NCBI GenBank assembly: GCA_947069175.1
Contig: CAMTDV010000022.1
Location: 40,219,027-40,283,026 of the forward strand
From: Scalesia atractyloides
Taxonomy: Eukaryota > Streptophyta > Magnoliopsida > Asterales > Asteraceae
Direction: 5' to 3'
Length of the DNA stretch: 64,000 nucleotides
The translations under genes were made by a program, and so were the position numbers. Positions 1 to 10,960 of the stretch are shown piece by piece. Under the pieces are notes generated by a model. It saw nothing but the letters and a program-made list of their open reading frames with translations. It did no database searches and had not been told where the DNA came from. Within the stretch, counting starts at the first letter, position 1, and each line of letters begins with the position of its first letter.

Positions 1-130
1 CCTTCACCTACAATCCTACCTCCCTGCGTTCCAGCAAAACCTACGTACCCTCCACGGATAGCTTTAATGTCGTTGAGCAACACAAGCATTCATGTCATGT
101 GGCGAGAAGCTGCACTATCCATTATTCATT
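1..130 (-). pseudogene. Copia (SIRE-type) aspartic protease fragment
   Basis: Reading the minus strand from about 130 down to 1 gives a peptide containing DSAASRHMT followed by GGYVGFAGTQGG. This matches the start of copia proteases, where the usual motif is DSGCSRHMT and the second block is GGYV-FAG-KGG. The protease cuts the Gag-Pol polyprotein inside the virus-like particle. Here the catalytic DSG reads DSA, and a stop follows the HMT block, so the copy is probably dead. It lies directly downstream of the gag C-terminal ORF (176-850, same strand), as expected for gag-protease order. The rest of pol lies beyond the left edge of the window. The family call is from recognised motifs, not from a search. 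Confidence 0.7.
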
Positions 131-175
131 TTGACATTATCGAATGCTGGAGCCCCTGCACACATGATGAAGAGA

Positions 176-850
176 CTATTTAAACAAAGAAACCCAAGCC
201 TGTTTGGTCTTGGATGGGTTTGGAATGTCAAATTTTAGACCCATTTTGTTTTTATCAATCTTTTTAAGCTCGGTTTTGTTTGGAACAGAAGGTTTAGGTT
301 CAACCTTGGATGATAAAACTTTAGCAACCCATTTTTGCGTTTGAGGTTTAGCCTTTTTAATATAAAATTTTGAATCCACTTGACAATTTTTGTTTGATGT
401 CTCACCAATTTCAAATTTAGATTGACGTTGAATAGTTGGTTTAACATTTTTGTGAGATTCGTTGTTCCTTTTTAGAATTTGTTTTGGCGCAATTATGGGT
501 GCTTTTTGTTTTTCATCCTTAGTGAACTTTTTAGAATGAGAAACAGGTTTTGGACTTGGTTGTGAGCAGTATCGTGCGATATGCCCAACTTTCTTACAGT
601 TATCGCACGTCCTGCTGTTCTTATGAACAGAGGTATCCAAAACTTGTTTCTTTTTTCTCTTTCTCTTTAAGAAAATCATCGTTTGATTGAGTTTGATGCT
701 CTCCTTTTCTTTCTCAGTCATTGTCCCAAAAACAAAGTTAATTTTCTTTGTAAAGTATAGTTTTTGGGATATGTCACTTCTGGAAGCCCAAACCCACCCT
801 TTTATTTTCAGGATAATCTCTATTTTTATGATAGTAGGGTCGGTCGTCAC
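176..850 (-). pseudogene. SIRE-type gag, C-terminal part with second CCHC zinc knuckle
   Basis: An open stretch of 224 residues. Near residues 82-95 it has CDNCKKVGHIARYC, a CX2CX4HX4C zinc knuckle that in Gag binds the element's RNA. The rest is Lys- and Asn-rich with basic runs (KRKRKKK), suiting nucleic-acid binding. It follows the coiled-coil and acidic ORFs at 886-1272 and 1400-1891 on the same strand and precedes the protease fragment. These look like pieces of one long gag broken by stops and frameshifts rather than separate genes. The Met at 850 is simply the first available and is probably not a native start. A second zinc knuckle far downstream of the first is something I associate with the long gag of Asteraceae SIRE/Maximus elements. 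Confidence 0.65.
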
Positions 851-885
851 TTTTTGATTGAGAGTAGAAGATGCATCATGTTTAT

Positions 886-1272
886 CTAATCAACATGACT
901 TACCTCCATAAGCTTGAACATTTTATCCACACAATCCAAGTTCACATTTTGGATCGGAAAGTCCTCATCCAAAAATAGTTTATCAGATCCTTTAATTTTA
1001 TAAACTATAACATTTGGATCAAAATTTAAACTAACTTCTGATATATCATCAGACTCGGACTTGTCAGATTTTTCAGACTCAGAATTTTCAGATTCACTTT
1101 TCAATACATTTTCAACCACTGTGTTTACCACTTCAGAGTCACATTCACCTTCAGATTTGGTGTAAGTTACATCGATATCCACAGGCAGCTCTTTAGACAG
1201 TTCAATTTTCAACTTTAGGTTAAGCGCCTTTTCCACCCCAGATGGCTTTTTGCATGCATAACTATTCCACAT
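886..1272 (-). pseudogene. SIRE-type gag, acidic Ser/Glu-rich middle segment
   Basis: A 128-residue open stretch rich in Ser, Glu and Asp (runs such as ESENSESEKSDKSESDD), with no recognised domain. Its position between the coiled-coil ORF (1400-1891) and the second zinc-knuckle ORF (176-850), all on the minus strand, makes it part of the long gag of the same SIRE-like element. Acidic low-complexity spacers of this kind are common in these elements and evolve quickly. No function can be assigned from sequence. The reading frame is interrupted on both sides, so this is a remnant. Confidence 0.55.
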
Positions 1273-1399
1273 GGGTGGTGGAACACGATCGTAACTCGCA
1301 CTTTTAGTTTCACCATTTTTAGATTCATCATTATTTTTTATTTTGGGCAGAATATCATCAATGACGTACGAGCTTGTTGATTAACTGATTAACAGTTTG

Positions 1400-1891
1400 T
1401 TAGCCGTTCATATTCAATTCTAATTTTCTCAAGCTACTTTTTAGCTCAGCGATAGTATTCAAATGATTGTTAATAGCCATCTGTTTATCCATAACTGTCG
1501 CTTTGAGCATCAAAGGTGTTGCGTCATTCTCTCTGAGTGCTTTATTATATTGTTTAACAGATGCACTCAATTTGTCATATGCTTCCTTAGTGGATTTGTA
1601 ATCACTAGACAAATTGTCTATTAAACTTTGGAGTTCAGCATATCGTGTGTCTTTTACAAGACAATCACTACATGGCTCTACACATTTTAAACAAGGTTTT
1701 TCATCCACATACTCATTCTTTGACTTGTTTACCTCGTTGCCATTTGCCATACAAGCTTTGATGATGTCTTCTGACAACATCTCCATCTTTTCATTTGCTT
1801 TTTCCTCATCAACTGCCTTCTTTTGCTCTTCACAATGAGTGCTGACTTTGTGCAAAATAACTGCAAAAGTTTTTAAAATTTCATTAGGCAA
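1400..1891 (-). pseudogene. SIRE-type gag, predicted coiled-coil segment
   Basis: A 163-residue open stretch rich in Glu, Lys, Leu and Ala with heptad-like spacing, typical of a coiled coil that could mediate Gag multimerisation. It contains a small Cys cluster (CLKCVEPCSDC, about residues 67-77) that looks metal-binding but does not match the standard knuckle spacing. Upstream on the same strand, 1892-2100 encodes Glu/Asp-rich sequence in broken frames joining it to the first zinc-knuckle segment. Domain order (zinc knuckle, coiled coil, acidic stretch, second knuckle, protease) supports one decayed polyprotein. The coiled-coil call is by eye. Confidence 0.55.
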
Positions 1892-2100
1892 AAGGTGTTT
1901 GAACGGACTGTTTCAATAGCTCCTCCTCCTCTGACGAAGTGTGATAATAGAAATCATCATCATCAGGACCCTAGTCAAAAGATGCCCCTGATTCTTCTTC
2001 AGGTTCTTCTATAATCTCAGCAACCAAAGCCAAACTTTCTCCCTTAGAGATATATTTGTTCCAGTTGAAGCCCTCATCTTCTTGAGTAACAACCAGTGCT

Positions 2101-3467
2101 TTATCTTTGGTCTCTAGCTATTTGTCTTCGATCGGCGAAAGGGTTATGGTTTCCATGAACCTCTCTGTTCGGACATTCTTGTTTGAAGTGTCCTTTCTCC
2201 CGACATTTAAAACATGTAAGTTTAGATTTATAAAACCCAAGTTTTCTATCTAAACCTCCCAAATTGTCTTTTCCTGTTATCTCCATGAATCTTTGTGCGC
2301 GATGAACAATCGATGCCATACAGCACTTGATGTCAATCAGCTCCATCTCAACCTGATCTATCTGATTATAATCTTCTCGCGTCATTTTTGAGTTTCCGAT
2401 TTTCCCTGCGACTAGACTATCATAAGATTCGAGCACTGAAGCTAGTAAAGACATATGCTATTTCGCAGGCTTCTTATCGAAATTCGGCGCATTCTGAAAA
2501 GCTACAGCAATGTTGCACTGTAAGACTTTTGATTAGGATGAGATGATAAAGTTGTCTGGTTGATCTGGGGTTGATTTGAACCATAAGATGAGTGTGGGCT
2601 TGAAAGCGGGTTAGGATCAACTGATGGAAAAGATTGAAAGCCACTATTCGGGTTTGATGGTGGTGAACTTTGCGAACTGAAAGCACTAAAAGCTGTCTGG
2701 ATTTTTGGTGACTGAATTTGAGCAGCAGAACTGTTTTTGAAGTACAGATTAACATCTTGTTGTATTGGACAGTTTTGTTCTTTGCCATCTTCTACATTTC
2801 GAGTTCGTGTCCCTCCAGCCTTTCAATGAAACGCGGTAATGAGAAATTACCGTACTCAGTTCCGTTCTTCAGTATGGTGAGATAAGTAGACCATTCGCAT
2901 TTGGAAGAGAATCTGCTAACTTATCAACAAGTTCCTCATTGGTCTTTATAATTCCCATCCTTTTCATCTAAACCACCAAATGACAGTATATCTCGATCAA
3001 TTGCTTCACAGTTTCACCTTTAATCAGCGTGAAGATATCAAACTCTTTGCTAAGCAACGCCTTTTACTCTTGCGTAGTTGAGCAGTTCCCTGAAACTTTA
3101 AGTGGAGAGCATTCCACATGTTGAAGTAACGCCAGGATATCTTCTTTAATGGGTTGTTGTAGAATATTCATCATTTTCTTCTCGTTGATGAACCTTTCCC
3201 TTTCAAATCTGAGAGTTGAGCAAGAATCTTCTCGAGGCCATTTTCACCTACCGGCGCTTGATATTTAGCTTCAATCGCAAACCAGCAAGTAAAGTGATTT
3301 CCCTGGACCCAATTCATGAATCGCTCACTCTAACTATCAAAATCTTCTAGATTCATTAACTTTGGCGGTTTGGTCATTGTCCCCACCTCGTTTTCGAGAT
3401 TGATGTTCCGTGCCGCTATGTTCGTAACAGCCGATGTAGCGAATGCCTTGTAAAATTCTTCAGACAT
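2101..3467 (-). pseudogene. SIRE/Maximus-type copia gag (capsid region and first CCHC knuckle)
   Basis: From an ATG at 3465-3467 the minus strand encodes MSEEFYKAFATSAV and continues through a capsid-like region with several frameshifts and stops (e.g. near 3065 and 2955). The most intact part (2101-2454) holds the CX2CX4HX4C knuckle CFKCREKGHFKQEC after a segment beginning FMEITGKDNLGG, a signature I associate with Asteraceae SIRE-type Gag. Gag forms the particle and packages the RNA. It lies just downstream of the 5' LTR and PBS (4057-4534), as expected. Many interruptions make it non-functional. The stretch 2474-2788 is Gln/Ser/Pro-rich linker in a broken frame. Confidence 0.7.
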
Positions 3468-4056
3468 TTTCTGTTAAATTCAAAAACACACTTTTGAATA
3501 AACTGATTAGTGCGAAAAATTCCTTCGTGCAGATGACAAACAATACGTGTGAATGAGATCCGTTCATACGAACCAGGAAATTTTAAGAACAAGATGATTC
3601 TCACAAAACAGTTACTCGTGCGAACCAGCAGTTCGTGCGAGTGATTAGAATTCGTTCGTACGAAGTAAGATGCTCATACAGATGTAAGGTTTGTGCGAAT
3701 CACACTTGCAAATTTTGAAATTTTAAAATTTGTTCTAAATTGTTCGTACGAATTGTTCAAATTTTAAGAAAGTTGTTTGTGCAAGTGGTCCTTCTACTCG
3801 TACAAAACAGCTACGTTTCCAAACGGAAGAATTTTACTGATTTCAACATGATTAAGTCCGATTTTAGGTCTGAATTAGTTAAGGATTGATTAGAATGTAG
3901 TTTAACGTGAATTTCTAGAATCCTAGTCTATTTCATCCATAAATTCGTCCAAAATCCAGTTCAGTTCGGGAATGTGTAGAAGAAGAAGATGAATCCAAGT
4001 CTGAAACAGCTGATAGCCTGCAATTACTTGTTGTTTGTCAGTAGATCAAATCTCAA
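3468..4056 (-). other. 5' untranslated leader of SIRE-like element with TTCGTACGAA-type palindromes
   Basis: Non-coding leader between PBS and gag start. It is rich in imperfect copies of a short palindrome related to TTCGTACGAA, for example near 3520, 3565, 3615-3660 and 3740. No ORF of note. Confidence 0.55.
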
Positions 4057-4068
4057 AGCTCTGATACT
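4057..4068 (-). other. Primer binding site (tRNA-iMet type)
   Basis: Minus-strand TATCAGAGCT directly after the LTR end resembles the plant initiator-Met primer site TGGTATCAGAGC, with the first bases altered. Its position fixes the element's orientation (minus) and identifies the adjacent LTR as the 5' LTR. Confidence 0.65.
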
Positions 4069-4071
4069 ACT

Positions 4072-4534
4072 TGTCAACGAGGATTGGGCTCCTCCGATGA
4101 GCAATTGATCTGATCTAACTCAACTAGCAGAGGCAGAATTCATTGCTAGAGAGGTTGACAAAACAAACAAGATAGAACTTACTGTTTAACTGCTATGTTG
4201 TATTCAAAGACGTGCAAAGTACAGACGCGAGTAAACAAACTAGCAGGGCTTCACTGTACTATCTGAACCGACTTACTAGCTCTGACATAACACTCCTCTA
4301 TTTATAGGTCGACATGACTCGTACTGGAGTGTGTGTATAACAGAGATGTGTTTCGTATGAGCAACTGATCCGTACGAGTGACTGAGAGTCACTCGTATGA
4401 GCCATACAATCTCGCTCATACGAATCATACAAAATGAATAAAATAACATTTATCATATATACATTCGACATTAAAAGATCTATAAGCAATACAGACACAT
4501 CCTAGACGTAGGCAATAGACATAATGTATCAACA
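4072..4534 (-). repeat. 5' LTR of SIRE-like copia element
   Basis: On the minus strand the LTR begins TGTTGATACAT (right end, 4534) and ends with CA at 4072, next to the PBS. The same TGTTGATACAT start and a shared block (CTACGTCT... near 4505) occur in the second SIRE-like LTR at 41,560-41,953. It contains several TTCGTACGAA-like palindromes (4320-4430). Its 3' partner is outside the window. Confidence 0.75.
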
Positions 4535-4676
4535 GCTTCTTCACCAAGTTTGCCACCTATCTCCAATTTTTGACACCTAGCACTCATTTTGCCACACTTA
4601 ATTTGGTGTTGACACATGTTAGGACACTATTCCACACTTGAGGACACTTTTCATCACCTCCTTGATCCTAAAATAC

Positions 4677-4684
4677 TATAAATA
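4677..4684 (+). promoter_or_regulatory. TATA box of LTR E
   Basis: TATAAATA followed within 50 bases by a pyrimidine-rich leader (CTTCTATTTTTTCCACACC), the usual layout of a plant LTR promoter. Confidence 0.5.
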
Positions 4685-4899
4685 CCCCATGATTCTTCTA
4701 TTTTTTCCACACCACTTCAAAACACTTCAAAGCAAAGTGTAAAGTTCTTCTTTCTATCCTTCTTGGAGCTTGTTTCTAGCCTTTGGAAGCCTCCTATCTT
4801 GAGTTCCAAAAGTGTTCTTCAACAAGAGTAAGTACTCTTCCTAGTTCTTTCATTATTTTAGCTATTTTGAGCTAAAAGTCGAACAGTTTGGCTTCCTGA

Positions 4900-7800
4900 T
4901 TGACTTTTGGTTCTGACCATATTTGGTCAAGACAAAGTTCTATTGAACTTTTCAACGTAATCATAAATACGAAGGATATAATCCCTAATGATTTGACCTT
5001 CTGATTACCACGTTTACTAGTTGAAGTGACGAGTCAAAGTTCGGTCAAAAATGCGCATGATGTGCATTTTACAACGAAACTATTTTTGGGTATCAAAACA
5101 CCAAGTTTTAATACTAAAATAGTTTTATAAACTTAGTTAGACATATTTTGACATGTCTAACTTGTCACTTGTAGTTTAATGCTTATTTAGGGTCGTATGT
5201 CGACTGGTCTTGACTACCGTTTTGACTTTGGAATCCGACCCGTTTGGTCTATCTTAGAATCTGACCAAACACATATTTGTGACCATAGTTATATAGGGAA
5301 TAACCTACTAAGGTTATCACTTAGGGTCACGTCGTTTGGTTAGTGTTATGTTCTTAAAAATTACCAAAATGCCCTTTTGAGCATAAATCCATTTTAAACT
5401 GATGTTACAACTTTTCAAACATGTTTGGCATTTAAGACTTATCAAAGGACATGTTTAACCATCCGATCACGCATTTACGCTAATGACCTGTTAAAGTACG
5501 TAAACGACCTTAACGAGTCATAATGGGTCAAAAGCACTTAGGATCCTTTCCAAATCAGAATGTTATGTTTGTTAAACCATATCACATGAGTTCCAACACT
5601 CGTTTGGTTTATAAGACTTTATTCTATTTGATCTCCCGTTTGTAGTCCCGACACGCTAACATATTTATCTGACACATTAGGACACGTTTGAGCTTTATTT
5701 ATTCCGTTGATCAAGAACACTATCGCAAACCCAAGTGAGTACATAGTTCCCATCTTTTACATTTTCTAAATATTTTGGGGTGATTCATATGTACTTATAA
5801 TTATTTTCAAGCTTCCAAAACAATATACATGGTTTATATGTATAAAAATGAAATTCTAAGTGAGTACATAATTCCCATCTTTTACGTTTTGCAAATGTTT
5901 TAGGGTATCTCATATGTGCTTAATCATTTTCAGGTTTTAAAAACAACGTTATGGTTTATATATAAAACAATACGATTTCAATAATGTGAACAACTTGTTG
6001 ATGCGTTATCCATAAATACGATTTCAATAATCTGAACAACCAATGCGTTGACTTTTGGTTTTGACCATATTTGGTCAAGCAAAGTTCAATTGAACTTTGC
6101 AACGTGATCATAATCATGAAGGATATAATCCTTAAGATTTCACCTTTTGATTACCACGTTTACTAGTCAAAGTGTATTCGGTCAAAAATGCAGCATGATG
6201 AGCATTTTACGACAAAACTATTTTTGGGTATCAAAACACCAAGTTTTGATACCAAATCAGTTTTATAAAATTAGTTAGACATATTTTGACATGTCTAACT
6301 CGTCACTTCTAGTTTAGTGCTTATTTTGGGTTATAAGTCGAGTGTTCTTGACCATCGCTTTGACTTTCGAGTCCGACCCGTTTGGTATTTCTTAGGATCC
6401 GACCAAACACATATTTTTGACCATAGTTGTATAGGGAATAACCTTCTGAGGTTATACCTAATGGTCACGTCATTTGGTTAGTGTTATGTTCTTAAAAAAA
6501 CTGACCAAAATGCTCTTTTACGCATAAATCCATTTTAAACACAAGTAACCAAATTTTTGACATATAAATAGATGTTATAACATTTTCAAACATGTTTCAG
6601 CATTTAAGTACTTATCAAAGGACATGTTTAACCATCAGATCACATGTTTACGCTAATAACCTGTTAAAGTAGCGTAAACTACCTTAACGAGTCATAATGG
6701 GTCAAAAGCACTTAGGATCCTTTCCAAATAAGAATGTTAAGTTTGTTAAGCCATATCACATGAGTTCCAACACTCGTTTGGTTTATAAGACTTCATTCTA
6801 TCTTATCTCCTGTTTGTAGTCCCGACACGCTAACATATTTATCTGACACATTAGGAGACGTTTGAGCTTTATTTATTCCGTTGATGAAGAACACTTTTGC
6901 AATCCCAAGTGAGTACATAGTTCCCCTCTTTTACATTTTCTAAATGTTTTGGGGTGATTCATATGTGCATATAATTATTTTCAAGATTTCAAAACAATAT
7001 ACATGGTTTATATATACAAAAATGAAATTCAGAGTGAGTACATAGTTACCCTCTTTTATGTTTTGCAAATGTTTTAGGTTTCTCATATATGCTAAATCAT
7101 TTTCAGGTTTTAAAAAACAATATCTATGGTTTATATATAAAACAATACCATTTCAATAATGTGAATAACTTGTTGATGCGTTATCCATAAATACGATTTC
7201 AATAATGTGAACAACCAATGTGTTGACTTTTGGTTCTGACCATATTTGGTCAAGTCAAAGTTCAATTGAACTTTGCAACGTGATCGTATTCATGAAGGAT
7301 ATAATCCCTAACGATTTCACCTTCTGATTACCACGTTTACTAGTCGAAGTGACGAGTCAAAGTTTCGGTCAAAAATACGCATGATGTGCATTTTACGACA
7401 AAACTATTTTTGGGTATCAAAACACCAAGTTTTGATACCCAATCAGTTTTATCAACTTAGTTAGGCATATTTTGACATGTCTAACTCGTCGCTTCTAGTT
7501 TAGTGCTTATTTAGGGTCGTAAGTCGAGCGTTCTTATCCATCGCTTTGACTTTCGAATCCGAACCGTTTGGTAGATCTTAGGATCCGACCAAACACATAT
7601 TTGTGACCATAGTTGTATAGGGAATAACCTACTGAAGTTATACCTTATGGTCACGACGTTTGGTTAGAATTATGATAAGTTACTTCTATGTTCTTAAAAA
7701 AATGACCAAAATGCCCTTTTGCGCATAAATCCATTTTAAACACATGTAACCAATTTTTTTACATATAAACTGATGTTATAACATTTTAAAACATGTTTGG

Positions 7801-8266
7801 GAATTTAAGACCTATCTAAGGACATGTTAAACCATCTGATCACGCGTTTACTCTAATGACCGTTAAAGTAGCGTAAACTACCATAACGAGTCATAATGGG
7901 TCAAAAGCACTTTGGATCCTTTCCAAATCAGAATGTTAAGTTTGTTAAACCATATCATATGAGTTCCAACACTTGTTTGGTTTATAAGACTTCATTCTAT
8001 CCGATCTCCCATTTGTAGTCCCGACACGCTAACATATTTATCTGACACATTAGGACACGTTTGAGCTTTGTTTATTCCATTGATCAATAACACTTTCGCA
8101 ATCCCAAATGAGTACATAGTTCCCCTCTTTTACGTTTTGCAAATGTTTTGGGGTGACTCATATGTGCTAGATCATTTTCAAGTTTTCAAAAACAATGTCT
8201 ATAGTTTATATATAAAACAGTATGATTTCAATAATGTGAACAACTTGTTGATGTGTTATCCATAAC
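4900..8266 (+). repeat. Three tandem copies of a ~1.15-kb unit inside LTR E
   Basis: The motif TTGACTTTTGGTTCTGACCA recurs at 4900, 6048 and 7223, giving spacings of 1148 and 1175. The copies share the rest of the unit, for example GGGTATCAAAACACCAAG. Within each unit the phrase GAGTACATAGTTCCC occurs twice in copies 1 and 2 but once in copy 3, which is shorter and ends near 8266. Copies differ by scattered substitutions and small indels, so the amplification is not very recent. Confidence 0.85.
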
Positions 8267-8419
8267 ATGAATGACATTCATTAGCTTTGACCGAGCCGAA
8301 TGGTAGTATGTTATGGTACCATAGGACTGACAATCCGATTATCGGACTGTTCACTGGATTTGGTGGATGTTTGGGTAATGACAGAAACTGTTTCTGATTA
8401 ACAAATCATTTGTTGATTT

Positions 8420-8620
8420 GTTAGTCTAGTTTAAGAGACCCTTTGGTGGTATAGTCAATACAGGTTTGAATGTGTTCATTAAAGAACGATCAAAAGTTTT
8501 CACAATTAAAAACACGGATGATTTGTTTATGACATGGATAATTGGTTTATGACACGGACGATTTATTATAACACGAACGAATGGTTTATAACACATACAA
8601 GTGGTTTTGAACAATATCAC
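8420..8620 (+). repeat. Short degenerate tandem repeat (GGTTTATGACAC type)
   Basis: A phrase close to GGTTTATGACACGGACGATT recurs about four times at roughly 30-base spacing between 8520 and 8610. It lies inside the 3' half of LTR E. Confidence 0.5.
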
Positions 8621-9165
8621 GCAATGATTTTCACTTAAAGATATAAACCATACGAAGTTTTCTTTTGAATCAATCTATTACAAGGTTTTTACAAAAAAAA
8701 AACGTTTTGGTCAAGATTCATGGCTACAAGGTTTTCACAACTCTAACCAACTTGCTTTAGTTGGTTTATTGTATTGCAATATCAAACAATTCTGATACGA
8801 GGTTTTCACTTAACGACTCTTGTAGTCGGACGAGGTGTTGCAATATGTATACAAAGCCACGAATTTGACACACTCACAACCTATGTACTCGCCAGCATTT
8901 TTATGCTGACTCTCTTTTCACATATGTTTCACGAGTCAATGCTTGATAATATGATGCATGCTTCACGTAGGAAGGGACGCGGGCCTTAGTGACTTTAAAC
9001 ATGAAAGACAATTTATTTGTGTGTTGTCTGTTTATCCCAAGACAATATAAACATTTAACTTAATAAAACAAAATTTTAAATTCCATGAGTTGTGAAACAA
9101 TAATTTTGTGACATGACTCCCGACGTTTCCGCCGCGGTTCCTTGTTTTACGCAGTCAGGGTTACA

Positions 9166-9520
9166 AAAATGCATAACATGAAACTCGTAATTTCCATTAC
9201 GAGTTCAGAACACCGTCTTTGGAATGCTTTCTTCTTGAATTCGTAATTGATAATATCCGGATCTTAAGTCGATCTTAGAATAAAAACTAGAACCTTGCAA
9301 TTGGTCAAACTAGTCGTCAATCCTCGGTAGAGGATATCGATTTTTTATGGTGAGCTTGTTTAACTCTCGGTAATCAATGCAAATCCTGAGACTTCCGTCT
9401 TTCTTCTTCACAAAAAGAATCGGAGAACCTTAAGGTGAGAAACGCTACCTAATGAAACCTTTTTATAATAATTCCTGAAGTTGAGTGGATAATTATTGCA
9501 TAGCTAACCGATACGGAGAT
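9166..9520 (-). pseudogene. Ty3/gypsy reverse transcriptase fragment (element D)
   Basis: The minus strand encodes, with interruptions, the N-terminal half of a gypsy RT: LFVKKKDGS, LRICIDYREL, NRYPLPRIDD, FDQLQGSSFYSKIDL and finally a VMHF-like end where VMPFG is expected. The RT copies element RNA into cDNA. The catalytic DD block is missing because the fragment stops at 9166, where LTR E begins. The upstream protease and gag (9521-10960) lie on the same strand in the right order. Stops and altered residues mark it as dead. Motif spelling resembles Tekay/Del chromoviruses. Confidence 0.75.
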
Positions 9521-10130
9521 TTAGCTACAGGCCCAACTCCGAGGACTAAGTCGATGGGAAACTTGACCTGTCGTTTGTGGTGGTAATCCTGACAAGTTTT
9601 TGGGAAAGACCCTGGGGAATTCTTTTACAACGGGGATTTCCTCAATTTTAGGCTCATCGGCCTTCTTATCCACCGCGTGTGCTAGAAAAGCAATGTAACC
9701 CTTCCTTAAGCATTTTTGAGCCGTCATGAAATTGATGATTCACAACGGTGTTTCATGTTTCTCTTTGTGGACTAACAATGTTTCTCTGTTAGGCATGGGG
9801 ATGCGAATTATTTTCTCGTGACAGACCACCTCGGCATGATTATCCGACAACCAATCCATGTCGACTACAACATCAAAGCTACCTAACTGAACGGGTAGAA
9901 GTTCTATATTAAATATTTGTTTACCTAGTTCCAATGTGCATTCTTTATAAATTTCTTCCTATTCAACCAATTTTCCGTTTGCTAAATCTATAGAATGTGG
10001 AATGTCTACCTTACTTGAATTTAAACCAAGTATATTCTTATATTCCGTAGATATAAAAACTAATTCAGTACTGGTATCAAAAAGTATGGTTCGTAATGGT
10101 TATTAATAGGAAATGTACCTGTGACCACAT
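9521..10130 (-). pseudogene. Ty3/gypsy aspartic protease fragment (element D)
   Basis: Two open stretches (9521-9727 and 9740-9934) and flanking broken frames encode a retroviral-type protease: LFDTSTEL where FDSGA is usual, then DVVVDMDWLSDNHAEVVC and EKIIRIPMP. The MDWLS-NHAEIVC-EK block is characteristic of the RVP_2 family in Tekay-like gypsy elements. The 9521-9727 part is the protease-RT linker (KEFPRVFPKNLSGLPP). The active-site change and frame breaks make it inactive. It sits between the gag remnant and the RT fragment. Confidence 0.7.
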
Positions 10131-10960
10131 TCTGGTCCTTACGTGCATCATGTGCTCCAATCACAAAACCTCTTCCTGACCTTGATTCGCTTTTGGAAAA
10201 TCCTTCTTGAAATGGCCCTTGTCACCACAACCAAAAATCCTTGATCCTTTCTAGTCACTTGGGTCAAGCAACCTCAGTCGTGTGTCCTAATCTACCACAC
10301 TTCTTGTATTTTATATTGTCGCAAGCACCCACATGGTGATACCTACATTTGACACATTTAGGCATCTAGCCTGCATAATTCCTTGGACCTGCATCATTTG
10401 TAGTAACAAATGCCATCACTTCCTTTGGTGAAATGAGTTTCCTTGCATTTGTTAGCCGCTCTCATTCGTTTCTTGAAATTCGAATACTTTCGCTTTCCAG
10501 AACTTATAGTTTCCACATTTGATTACTCTTTCTCCTAACCCTTCCTCGTTAGACTTCCCATTCTAATTGTGTCCTCTGTCAAGTTGACCGCCAAGCTCAC
10601 TGCCTGACGAATAGTGGTGGGGGTGAGAGGACATGACCATGCTTTATATTTGGGGTGCTAACCCCAAATTTAGCACTCAATTCGCTTGAATTCTAGTGTT
10701 ACCAAATATGGGACAACTCGAGATGGATCATGAAAATATTGAGTGTACCAAGCAACATCGGCTCCTATCATAGATAAGTTCCTGAATTCGGTTTCTAACT
10801 TCTGGATTTCAGCTCTAGAATAGTATTTCTCTCTCATCAATTCTTTCAACTCCTCCTAAGTCATAGTGTATGCCACTTCATTTTCGAACATCTAAACTTG
10901 TAAGTTACACCATGATTGGCCGATACTTTACACGTAGGCATTCTTTTCGGATCTATGTTC
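10131..10960 (-). pseudogene. Ty3/gypsy gag remnant with zinc knuckle (element D)
   Basis: In broken frames the minus strand encodes a zinc region near 10,250-10,375 (CVKCRYHHVGAC followed by KKCGRLGHT). It shares the CX2CX4HxxxxC double motif of chromovirus Gag seen in the Tekay copy at 33,100, but one knuckle is degraded. Sequence 10,400-10,960 resembles the capsid part with many stops. It belongs with the protease and RT fragments to its left. The right limit is approximate. Confidence 0.55.

Larger units (their letters stand above)
4600..9165 (+). repeat. Long gypsy-type LTR (element E), plus strand
   Basis: The block has LTR architecture without coding. A TATA box (TATAAATA, 4677-4684) is followed by a C/T-rich leader, then a three-copy tandem repeat, then a 3' part with AATAAA (9062-9067). 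It ends ...CCGACGTTTCCGCCGCGG...GGGTTACA at 9165, an ending I associate with Asteraceae gypsy LTRs. The right end breaks the RT reading frame of a minus-strand gypsy fragment exactly after the VMHF-like motif, so it looks like an insertion into that fragment. The left boundary next to the SIRE LTR is not resolved. Confidence 0.5.

Noticed and set aside
4298..4498. 66-residue minus-strand ORF in the SIRE LTR
   Set aside because: Sits in LTR sequence dominated by CGTATGAGC palindromes; no protein signature.
4900..8266. CRISPR-like or satellite array interpretation of the regular repeats
   Set aside because: Only three kilobase-sized units within an LTR in a plant genome; no short direct repeats with spacers.
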